Positions 49,401-58,406 of a DNA stretch of 64,000 nucleotides are shown here, one piece after another. The stretch comes from Zygnema circumcarinatum. Lineage: Eukaryota > Streptophyta > Zygnematophyceae > Zygnematales > Zygnemataceae. Made by a program: the position numbers and the translations under genes. The DNA lies in the NCBI GenBank assembly GCA_037447605.1, contig CM074809.1:3799770-3863769 (forward strand). Reading direction: 5' to 3'. The notes under the pieces are model-generated. The model ran no database searches, had not been told where the DNA came from, and saw only the letters and a list, made by a program, of their open reading frames with translations. Positions within the stretch are counted from its first letter, which is position 1. Every line of letters starts with the position of its first letter.

Positions 49401-50552
49401 GTCGGCCCTGCAACCTTTCTTTGTTTTCAGGCATATGATAACGCCGGTATTGTGCAGCTTGTGAAAGAGATTGCCCCTCAAACTGTGGGCCTGCTTCCTC
49501 GAGATTTGGCAGCAGTAGCTGCTGAAGCAGGTGCTTCTGCAGTAAAGCGGAGCCTTTTAAAGCAGAGAGAGGATAGGAGGGAGAGGGAGCAGGGAGGCAA
49601 AAACCACAAGGATGATGGCTGGACTGCTATTGACGATGTTCATCTTTCAGAGGAGGGTGAAAGTGAGAGGGGAGAGGGTAGGAGAGCAGAAATGAAGCTT
49701 GCTGTGGGTAGCGGTAGTGTTAGTGATGCAAAGGCAGAGATCCAACCTGAGGATGTCCAGCAAGCTTTAGAGAGAGTGAAGAAGCGAGCAGCCACTGCTA
49801 TTGGGACTCCAAAGGTAAATATTGAATTTATGAAATTCATGCAGTTATGTGTAAATGGTGTAGATGTTGGAACTGTAGTCAGTTTGACCGTCATATTGTT
49901 GGAAACCCTAAAAAAAGCAGCAGACTTAAGCATGAGGTACAGAAGAGTGTAAAAGAAGCTTTGTCTGGCGAAGAAAGAGTTTGGGAATGATTTCAAGTCA
50001 GACAATGAGATAGGAAAGGACAATCTGAAGATAGCCATTAGTAATGAAGTAAGTTTGGNNNNNNNNNNNNNNNNNNNNNNNNNNNNNNNNNNNNNNNNNN
50101 NNNNNNNNNNNNNNNNNNNNNNNNNNNNNNNNNNNNNNNNNNNNNNNNNNNNNNNNNNATGAAAAATACTTGCGAGTATAGGATACGTAGGAGAACATTT
50201 GTATGGTTTCCTAGCCGGGAGTGAGTGGTTTTTGCACAGCCTTTGAGAAGACCGTAGTCTTTGGCTGTGAGAGGGATTCGAGCACAACTGTTTGATCATG
50301 TGGTTCATGCCGGTAGAATAAAAGGGATCTTCCTCAGAAGCCTTTGAAACGAGTAGTTATTTTGATTTGAGACGTGAGATGTTTGCTCGCTTTTTCCCCC
50401 TCTCCTACTTGCCTTTCTGCATGTTAAGCTTAGTCTGGAGAGGGCGGGGAGGTTCTCTCATCCAGGCCTTGGCAGAGCTCACTCCCTCTCTCTCACGCAA
50501 GGAGCTGGAGCGCTATGAGCGGCTGAGGGATCAACTGCAGGGAGGCAAATAG
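46449..50552 (+). CDS. PEX6: Peroxisomal AAA ATPase PEX6, second ATPase domain missing in a sequence gap
   Basis: With PEX1, PEX6 extracts ubiquitinated PEX5 receptor from the peroxisome membrane. Visible exons: 46449-46646, 46792-47484, 47718-47967, 48175-48316, 48547-48838, 49034-49255, 49431-49814 and the last coding exon 50466-50552. The N-terminal domains are poorly conserved. The D1 module has a Walker A-like GPPGVGKRT, the PEX6 signature LNCVEYSCHELVGSTEKAT, YAPCVLLLRHFPAL (Walker B degenerate, with His-Phe in place of the acidic pair), and FSHEIEMQPP. Exon 7 ends ALERVKKRAATAIGTPK, exactly where D2 should begin. The last exon encodes ALAELTPSLSRKELERYERL and the stop. The active D2 core, about 250 residues, is not visible; the 100-N gap at 50059-50158 lies where it belongs. 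Confidence 0.9.
50059..50158. other. Assembly gap, 100 N, probably of unknown true size
   Basis: Exactly 100 N is a common placeholder for a gap of unknown length. It sits where the PEX6 D2 exons are expected, so real sequence is probably missing here. Confidence 0.95.
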
Positions 50553-51750
50553 AGTCTTCTATCTGAACCCTAGAAACCCTAAAACCCGTTGAACCCTAAA
50601 AAAACTTTAAATCCCGTAAACCCTCCTTTGCATCTGAACAGGCTCAAACACTTCGATTGAAGTCTCCCTGAATCCCTTACACTACGGCGGCCACACCTCT
50701 AAGGAGGTGACCCTTCGGAGTGTTCTGTTCGGCTGTGTCAGTTTTGCGCCAGTTTCAGTTTCAGTTTTTTTGAGCATCACAGCTTATGTATGTACCATGT
50801 GCACAAAAGGGGCTCGGAAGCTTACACATTAAGTCGTTGCGGATACTTCCACATCATAAGGTAAAAGCACCTTTCTCGCTTGATTAGAAAGCTTGTTGTA
50901 CTGTTTTATCTCCTGCAAATTCACGTAGTAAGTTGGTCCAACTGGATAGACATTGTTTTTTAATCGTCCTATGCGTACCTCAGTTTCTCGACTGTCAGGC
51001 AATGCGGCAGCGTATGCACAGCAACCGCGTGATGCGTGACCCCTTCTGCTTTCTCGTGGGCCGGCGATGCCAGAAAGCCCCATGCAGCCCTCCGATCGTA
51101 GTAAACGCAATCGCATATGTACATTCTAATACAACATCGTGCCTCTGCGACTCTGTCAGCCAATCACTGTCGTCGCATGCCTCAATAGCCGTCGCTAAGT
51201 CGAGTGTTGAATACAAAGATACGGCTGTCGGAGTTCAATGGTCAAGCACGTTGAAAGATTCGTGGGTTCTGTTTCATTTATGATTTATAGTTTCAATCTA
51301 ATTGTTATCCATTGGCGGATGTGTGATTTCTGGTTTCCGACTTCAGATCAGAAGTTGAATGTATGGCATGGCATGGCATGGTGCGCATATGCATACATGG
51401 CCAATTGTTGGCTGACAACCCTCTGCATATACCTCAAGGGAGCAAGTTAGTTACAGTCTCTGAGAGTTCCAAAGCATCAAATGGTTACAACATACACAAA
51501 CTTACCAACCGACGCCAAAGTCTCCCGCCACCCCCCTTTCTCTCATCCAACCGGAGTCGTATTCACTATGTACACATATAATAAACCCCTAAATAAATAC
51601 GAGTCAGCTCATTAGCGCCATGCCTGCCTGCTTCTGCACATCCTGTCATATTCTATGAGACAGAGACTCTTTGCATACAAGAGCCTATTACCGCCATTAG
51701 GTCCACTACAACCCTAAGTCCACAGCAACGAGCTGCAGAGGCCGAACCGC
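50553..51750. other. Convergent 3' flanks of PEX6 and cathepsin Z; unresolved coding-like patch
   Basis: Several telomere-motif-like AACCCTA units lie at 50566-50624. On the minus strand, an open patch near 51216-50985 (ACDDSDWLTESQRHDVVLE) and an exon-like stretch at about 50826-50906, ending RKVLLPYDVEVSATT and preceded by TTTGCAG, look coding, but the frames do not join without an unexplained shift. This may be a decayed gene or chance; I do not assign a product. Confidence 0.3.
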
Positions 51751-53381
51751 TCAGGGCATAGCCCACGTGCAGAAGGACTCCACTCCGAGGGAGTTCTTCC
51801 CGCGTACAATGCGAAACCACCCTTTCTCGCCCCAATAGGTGCCCTGCGCCACGTCATGCCCAAAGCAGGAGGAGCACATTGAAGGTATGGTGAGACTATC
51901 TATGACATGATGATGGTGATGATGATGATGATGATGACATGGATGTCGATGTGGAGGAGACATCACATCATCACATGCACATCATGGTTATGGAAGAGAA
52001 GCGCAGCTTGCACACACAGCCTACCCAGGAGTTTCGGACGATCCAGTAGGGCAATCCCGAGACAGCGTCCTCCCCCCATCCTGAGACCGACACGATGTGG
52101 TCGATGTCATACCTTCCTCTGCACAAAGCAGCCTCCTCCCACAATGTCAGTATTGAAATGCGTACGCTAAAAACAGTCAATGAAAACGAAAAGGAAGCTG
52201 ATATGTCAAAATGAAGGCTCGTCAGGACGTTTGCGCTCTGATTATGTCCATGCAGGCTACTTAGGGATTTTTCAGGGTTCTAAGCAGCCCGAATGAGACC
52301 AAAAAGTTTCAAAGGTTTATTCAAACTCACGACTGGTTGTAAATCCCTCCGTGGTATTCGTGGAGAGGACCGGAGTCTATCTCACAGGCAATCGGTCCTC
52401 GGTGAAAAATTTCCGCCATCTGCTCCGCCAGAACGCAGCCCCCTCTCTTCATGGATGACTGGACACAGAATAGAATAGACGAAAGGAAGAAAAGAGAAAG
52501 GAAGAGAGACACAGAGGGAGAAACGAGAAGAGAGATGGGCCAGCGAAGGGGAGAAAGGGAAGAGAGAAACGCTAAACGCACCATGGAAGTCTCACCCCGG
52601 ACAACTCCATATTCTGAAACAAAGTGTTTAGTGAACTCCGTCACGGCTGTGCACGCAGCGGGGTCGCCTGTTGGGGGCACCCACGGAGAGACGCAGTTGC
52701 GGCAAATGTTGATAGGGACACACTCCTCGTCAATGGCCTTGTACTGTTGACACGTGTCCTCAGGCACGCCATAGCGGTGCATGTACTTAAACACTCCAAG
52801 AGGGTCCCCTCCACCGCAGCTTCCAGCTATGGCAGTTGCGCAGTTGAGGATTCTGCAAGAGAGAGTGAGGGAGAACGAGAGAGAGAGAGACAGAGAAAGG
52901 GAGAGCGAGAGCGAGAGAGAGAGAGCGAGAGAGAGAGAGGAGAGACAGGAGGAAGCGAGAGAGAGACGAGTGGGTGAAGGAAAGAGAGGGAGAGATGAGA
53001 TGACAGGGGGGAGGGGGGGGGGTGGGCAGTGACATAACATACGCGTTACCGGGGAACAAGCACGTCAAAACGAACCAACGACGAGCAAAGTGGAGGGGGA
53101 TGCTCACACTTGCACGGAGAGGTTGATGTCGGGCCATTCCGCTTTCCTCTGAATCTTTATGCGATCTGCAATGGAACTGAGGGCGGCGTGCGCCCAGCAA
53201 GAGCCTGCAGGAGAGGGAGAGAGGCTCCAAAAAACATTCACCAAAGGAGGGCTGCATAGCACTTGGACGAGAATGACTGCTTCGTTTTGGAATCGAATTG
53301 GCTTTAACTTCATCCGCAAGAAAACGAGGAGACAGAAAGTGAGAGGAGAGAGAGGGAAAGCGAGAGGGAGAACGAGTGAGA

Positions 53382-53427
<46 letters not shown>

Positions 53428-54208
53428 CTCACCGCAGTAGACCGGGATATGCTGATTGAGATCCTTTGTCGCAAAATTGGTCCCTACACGCAAAGCCAAA
53501 CGTCTGTCGCTTTACCACACTCTCGACAACTCTCTTGCTTCTCTCCCTCTGCTTCTCCCTTCCTCTCACACACGAGCACACTCTGGCTCTACATATATCG
53601 AAAAAAAAAAATTCTGAGGCTTATTTCGATAGCCTTGAAGCTCACCGTTGACGCTCCGCCAGTCCCAGAAGAGAGGGAGCTCTGAGCGAGGCGTGCGGTG
53701 GTGCTGAATCGAAGACTTCACCAAAGGCTCCACTGAAATGCAGGAAGATAAAGCAAGGGGGGCAGAATGGAAAGATAAATCATCAGTTGATAAGTAATAA
53801 GAAGCAGCCGCGGAAGTTGAAGAGGACAACGTATCTAACAACGATATGCAATTAACAAGATCAACATCGAATCATGGATCCATCAATTCATGGACCCAGA
53901 TTTAAATCAAGTTTATCACTAATCTAACTCCAAAGAGGTGACGAACAACAGCTGCCATCATCGTGTCATGCCAATTCAGGTAATTCAAGTATGTCCATGC
54001 CAGGCATGACATGACGGAAATCGCATGCAGATGCATGCATGCTCTCACCATGCATGTCAATGTACTCTCTCCGGGAAGGGCGGCCCTTCATTGCATGCTG
54101 TGCAGTGATCGAAAGTCGACCTCCTTCCACGGCAGCCATGGCGGCCGGCCATGCTGCGAGCAGGAGGACGGAGAAGGCGGCCATGGCGGTGCCTGACAGA
54201 GGCGCCAT
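51751..54208 (-). CDS. CTSZ: Cathepsin Z/X-type cysteine protease (papain family C1A)
   Basis: Lysosomal/vacuolar carboxypeptidase-type cysteine protease (family knowledge). Exons: 54049-54208, 53646-53732, 53433-53483, 53108-53204, 52582-52852, 52331-52458, 52025-52118 and 51751-51843, in phase, 326 aa. An N-terminal signal peptide (MAAFSVLLLAAWPAAMAAVE) is followed by a short propeptide and the mature start LPLFWDWRSVNGTNFATKDL. The catalytic Cys is in YCGSCWAHAALSSIADRIKI, with the cathepsin-Z HIP motif (NQHIPVYCG) just before it; His is in DIDHIVSVSGWG and Asn in WIVRNSW. The C-terminus is GTYWGEKGWFRIVRGKNSLG. The HIP insertion and short propeptide distinguish it from cathepsin B and L. 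The donor after ETSM at 52582 was chosen over a nearby GTGAGA because only it keeps phase. Several introns contain long GA tracts. Confidence 0.95.
52869..52950 (+). repeat. GA-rich low-complexity tract in a cathepsin Z intron
   Basis: GAGAGA/GAGCGA-type sequence; on the coding strand it forms a long pyrimidine tract just upstream of the exon 5 acceptor. Confidence 0.85.
53385..53424 (+). repeat. (GA)n microsatellite in a cathepsin Z intron
   Basis: Nearly pure GA run ending a few bases from the exon boundary at 53433; on the coding strand it is a CT-rich tract just inside the intron 3 donor. Confidence 0.9.
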
Positions 54209-56297
54209 TGCGAGCTCGGTTTCCAGAGAGAGTGGGAGGGAGGGAGGGAGGAAGGGAGAGAGGGAGGGAGAGGGAGGGAGGGAGGGAGGGAGAGAGGAGA
54301 ATAGGAGAGAGGGATAGGATATTTCTTGTTAAGGGAGAAAGTGCACATTTGCAGAGTACGCATTACTTTTTCAGGACCGTCTCCGATGGTCCTGAAAAAT
54401 GTACCGCACTTCCAGGAGCTTTGAATTTTGAACTTTTTTTTTTTGAATTGTTCAGAGTTCAAATGACAAGGTTTCATTTGACCTTTTGAACGCTCGAAAT
54501 GAAATAGTTTACCAAAGTGAACGGTTTGAAAACAAAGCTCAATTTTCAGAGTCTCAATATTTTCGGTCACACGTGTGGATTCTACTTTTTGCCACGTAGG
54601 ATTCAGGCAATTTGAGAGATTTGATCGACTCTGGCCCAATTTTCGCCTTACTTTTTTTTGCGCCAGATACTGTACAGTACTGTACTGTACTGTAAACGAT
54701 TTTCGTACGGTACGAAATCAGAAACGGACAAGATTTGAATACGTGTGGACCTGTATCCACGCGCTTTGCTATTGCCAAGGTCTCATTGTTGATCGGTGGA
54801 TGCAAAGTAAACTGAAATTGAACACGACCGAAAGTTAATTGTTCAATGTTCAAAATTGGTTTCGTATTTGGATTCGCATTTGAACGAGGACCTTTGTTCA
54901 CAGAAAAAAAAAAAAAAAAAAAAAACCCTAAAGCGGAATCCGTTTTTCCTGAACACCGATTGCGAATAGTTTTTTTTTTTTTTTAAGAAGCCAAACTATT
55001 GAACTGTTCAAAGTTCAAAACCATTGGTACTGCGGTACACGTGGGTAGTACGAATTCTACGGTTATGGTAAGCTCTGATTGGCGGAAAAGGAAAGGATGG
55101 GCCGACCACGTGACAGACCGGCCAATCAGAGCGCTTCGTCATGAGACGAGTGAGACCGACAAATGTCGGTGCGCGGCGTGTTCCCTGTTCGCCCTGACAA
55201 CATCGTCAACCGTTCCATGTGCGGAAGCGTTGATGGAGCCGTTGCAAATCTGGCATGTCATGCATGTGCCATGTTGGACGCGCATGTGGTCGAGGAAGCT
55301 AAGAAGGCCTACAAGGCTCCATGCCATGCAATGCCATGGAGCACACTAACAGTAGTCAGAAACTGCGCAAAGATGGACAAAACAGACAAACCAACACACA
55401 GCATAATTGACAAGGACCAAATGACCCATACAATGCAGCAAGAGCATGCCTCGCTCGCACGTACACGCATGCATACAGAGCACTTGCAGGAAACTGCGGT
55501 TACCTGACCAGCATATGAGAGACATTTAGGGTCCTGTATTACAACCCCGCTAGGTCCTCCCTTAGAATGCCTTAACCCTAATTCCTACGAGGAGTCTCAC
55601 AGGCCCAAGTCCTCAACATACAATGACCCACTTCGGTCCAGGAAAAGGAACTGAGCGTGACATTCAGTCCATTAAAAAGACTACTGAACAAATGATCAAT
55701 TAATTTCAGGCTCTCACGATGGCAAGTGCCATGATGATGTGCCATCCTGTCCTCTGTTTCTCATGTGATGGTCAGATTGCCATGCATCTGTACACACTAC
55801 ATGAATGGATCTGCAAACCCTAAAAATAGACCAGGGCAGCATGAACGATAGAGTACAGAGCGCTGCTCCATATGTACATATTCACGATGAAGGATCTTCT
55901 CACGGTCCCATGTGAGGAATAGAGGGAAGTCATGTTTCTTCTCAAAGGGGTCGGAAGTAGGGGTCCTTCCCGTCCTCAACAATGGCTGCAAAAATCCAAA
56001 GAATGGCCCAGAATGCATCAAGCCAGAATTTTGGCCTTCCAGACTACGTCAACCAAGTGAAGATATAAGAGATTAGAGGGAAAAGATGAACACAATATTT
56101 GATGAAGGGATGTATGTATCCAGCCACCCCTGACTGGGCTAGGTCTAGTATGACAGACGAAAGGTTCCTTGTCAACAGTTAGGCATCCGTTACCGTTGCT
56201 GTCAAGGTCTATCTAGTCACACTCTCCCAGCAACGAGTCAAAACAAACACATTTATTTTCCATGTATGGGATTCTGTTCTTACCTGGTGACATGAAT
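54209..56297. other. Long intergenic region upstream of cathepsin Z
   Basis: It holds a GGGAGG tract (54235-54300), a (GTACT)n patch at 54670-54694, ACACGTGTG and GCCACGTAGG near 54570-54598, a poly-A run at 54902-54924, and an inverted repeat centred on a G-box at 55073-55131. Plus-strand frames near 55163-55507 show no recognisable domain. No gene is assigned. Confidence 0.5.
55073..55131. promoter_or_regulatory. Perfect 11-bp inverted repeat of CCAAT boxes flanking a G-box
   Basis: CTCTGATTGGC (55073-55083) and its exact complement GCCAATCAGAG (55121-55131) enclose 37 bp containing CACGTG (55107-55112). It could bind NF-Y and bZIP/bHLH factors. The gene served is unclear; the nearest start codon is cathepsin Z, about 0.9 kb away. 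Confidence 0.5.
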
Positions 56298-58406
56298 TCA
56301 AGCAGTATCCGGTTTACGGCGAATGGTGAGCTGCACTTGGAGACCCTCTACATCCGCTCCATGTCGTAAGAAGATCATGTTACTCTCCTCCTCCACTTCT
56401 ACTAGGGAGGGCTCTACAGAAATTTCGAGACCAGATGGATAAAAGTAATCTCTATGGAACCATATTTCTGTGGTAGCTGACAAATCCCCTAAGATCCCAT
56501 CACCTCTCACAGGAGCGGCAACATAGGAGAGGGAAAAAATAGATGTAGTTTGATCAAAAGAAAAGGAAACGATGTTTCCTGCAACTGCTTGTGGATAGGT
56601 TCTGGCCAGGGCCCGGGCCACAAAGATATCCACAGTTCCGTCAGAGTTGAAGGGTCCAAGATTAACCCCAGTTTTATTGATAAATGGTTTGAATTCCCAA
56701 CCAATCCAGGACTGCACATGAACATCCGCTGTCTCCATAACCTCTTCCGCTTCGGGTTCATTCAATGATCCCCTCCTACTCTCACTGATCAGGAAAGGGG
56801 TTGTTTCAGTCGACGATTTACGCACCTCCTCTTTACAATCCTTGCCTAAACCAATCGATCCCACCTCAGAATCCTCTCTCACATTCGTTCCTTCCTCAGT
56901 TTCACTCTCTGTAACCTGCTGGATATATGATTCCGAGATTTTTTCAGGCACTGTCGCTTGAAGTGCATCTCGAACAAATGATGCAGCTTCTGCCAAGTCC
57001 GGATGGCCATAAGTTGAGCTTGCACTCACCGACTTCGAAGGAATTCCAAACTCAGTAAGAAAGGAACCGCATCTCAGCCTCTTGCTTTCCTTAGTCCTCT
57101 CGGCAAATGTCTGTTCCACTCCAAAGTTTGGCGGCCTATAATAGTGATATGCTAACACACTCATATTTGCATACTCGCCACCGCCCGGGACACGGGAAAA
57201 TCCATTAAGCAAGTTGTCGAAGGTGACGGATTCAAAGAAAAGCAGGTGAGAGGCATCCTCCTTCCGTATAGCAGCCTGTAACTGATCATAAAAAGGCAAA
57301 AGGTTCTTCCAGTCTGCAACTCCTGGTAATAGCAACAAAGGGTCTGTATACTGGTCTCCCACCCAGGGCTCGTTAATAAGCTCATATCCTAATATTCCAG
57401 GTTGCTCCTTGAAAGACCTTGCAACTACTGCCCAGTATTGGGCCATTGCATCCATCCATCCCCACTTGTTATCGTAAAGATCTTGAAAGGCACGGCCTAC
57501 TGCAAAGGTGAAGTGGTATTTTCCCCAATCGTGGCTCCAACATTGCTGTGGAGAAGGCTCCATTTCTATGAGCACTGTATCACCTGTATATCTTCTTGCG
57601 AGGGGCTCTGGGAAAGTGACTGAATACTCTGATGGTTTACGACAAGCCCCGGCAACGAAGCAGGGCATATTCCACTTTACCCTGTCATTTGAGCTAATTT
57701 CTGTGGAAACACGGTCTGCTTCCAACGGACGATCGTCCTTCGCACTGTTTCCTTCACTCAAGAGCTTTCGAGCGACTGTACTGCTACCCCCATTGCTGGA
57801 TAGCTGACCCTGTGACCGATCCAATATCGAGATCATAATGTTCTCCCTATTCACAGTGGCATTTTTCTTCTCTACCTGAACCTGCCTTTGCCGTAGCTGC
57901 AACAGTTGCTGCTGCTGCTGCAGCTGGGAATCTTGTGCTCTATCGTCGAGTATCCATGCAGGCATGCCCTCCCCACAGAATCTTTTCCCAAAAACATCCT
58001 GATGCATTTCAACTAAGGAATAGATTCCTGCATCGTAGAGGCGTTGAACAATGCCTTTCATAACCTCGATGTAAGTCTCATTCACAACTCCCCTCTGTGG
58101 CTCGACCCCGGGCCACATCACTCCCAGTCGGACCACATTCAGTCCCAAACTCTTCAACAGCGAAATGTCTTCTATGGACAATGACATGCGAGAGTCGAAG
58201 TGGTCCGTAATTGGATGCCATGGCGGCCCCTTCACAACAACATTCAGGCCATGGAAAATTCTCTCCCTGCCATGGCGATCCTTTATCCTGCCAGTTTCTT
58301 GGTCAACAATGAACTCAGCAGATGGAGTTTCAGTTGAATACACCGAATAGAATGCAGCCAAAAAGCAAATGAAGAAAATGAGCCCCTGCAAAACGGGAGA
58401 AGCCAT
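56298..58406 (-). CDS. Endoglycoceramidase-like glycoside hydrolase (GH5)
   Basis: Predicted to cleave the glycan-ceramide bond of glycosphingolipids. Single coding exon from the ATG at 58406, 702 aa. A signal peptide (LIFFICFLAAFYSVYS) implies secretion or a vacuolar location. GH5 landmarks: IFHGLNVVVKGPPWHP, LGLNVVRLGVMWPGVEPQRG, LVEMHQDVFGKRFCGEGMP, the acid/base Glu in GYELINEPWVGD and the nucleophile Glu in GSFLTEFGIPS. The first motifs resemble endoglycoceramidases rather than cellulases. Two low-complexity insertions interrupt the barrel: a Gln-rich stretch (QLQQQQQLLQLRQRQ) after MPAWILDD, and an acidic Ser/Glu-rich segment before WIGWEFKPF. A C-terminal beta domain follows. The frame stays open to an ATG at 58499, but a CTGCAG acceptor near 58466 suggests a 5' UTR intron and the start used here. 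Confidence 0.88.
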   Translation of the reverse strand: MASPVLQGLIFFICFLAAFYSVYSTETPSAEFIVDQETGRIKDRHGRERIFHGLNVVVKGPPWHPITDHFDSRMSLSIEDISLLKSLGLNVVRLGVMWPGVEPQRGVVNETYIEVMKGIVQRLYDAGIYSLVEMHQDVFGKRFCGEGMPAWILDDRAQDSQLQQQQQLLQLRQRQVQVEKKNATVNRENIMISILDRSQGQLSSNGGSSTVARKLLSEGNSAKDDRPLEADRVSTEISSNDRVKWNMPCFVAGACRKPSEYSVTFPEPLARRYTGDTVLIEMEPSPQQCWSHDWGKYHFTFAVGRAFQDLYDNKWGWMDAMAQYWAVVARSFKEQPGILGYELINEPWVGDQYTDPLLLLPGVADWKNLLPFYDQLQAAIRKEDASHLLFFESVTFDNLLNGFSRVPGGGEYANMSVLAYHYYRPPNFGVEQTFAERTKESKRLRCGSFLTEFGIPSKSVSASSTYGHPDLAEAASFVRDALQATVPEKISESYIQQVTESETEEGTNVREDSEVGSIGLGKDCKEEVRKSSTETTPFLISESRRGSLNEPEAEEVMETADVHVQSWIGWEFKPFINKTGVNLGPFNSDGTVDIFVARALARTYPQAVAGNIVSFSFDQTTSIFSLSYVAAPVRGDGILGDLSATTEIWFHRDYFYPSGLEISVEPSLVEVEEESNMIFLRHGADVEGLQVQLTIRRKPDTA

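Noticed and set aside
46449-50552. PEX6 as a pseudogene
   Set aside because: All visible exons are open with intact splice sites, and the final exon is conserved; the missing part coincides with an N gap.
52582-52600. GTGAGA donor at 52595 in cathepsin Z
   Set aside because: It has a better consensus than the GTGCGT donor at 52581, but it would shift the frame into the next exon; the GTGCGT site keeps phase.
55163-55507. 114-codon plus-strand open frame
   Set aside because: No domain, no splice support and a composition rich in ATGC-type repeats; the promoter-like signals upstream were not enough to call a gene.
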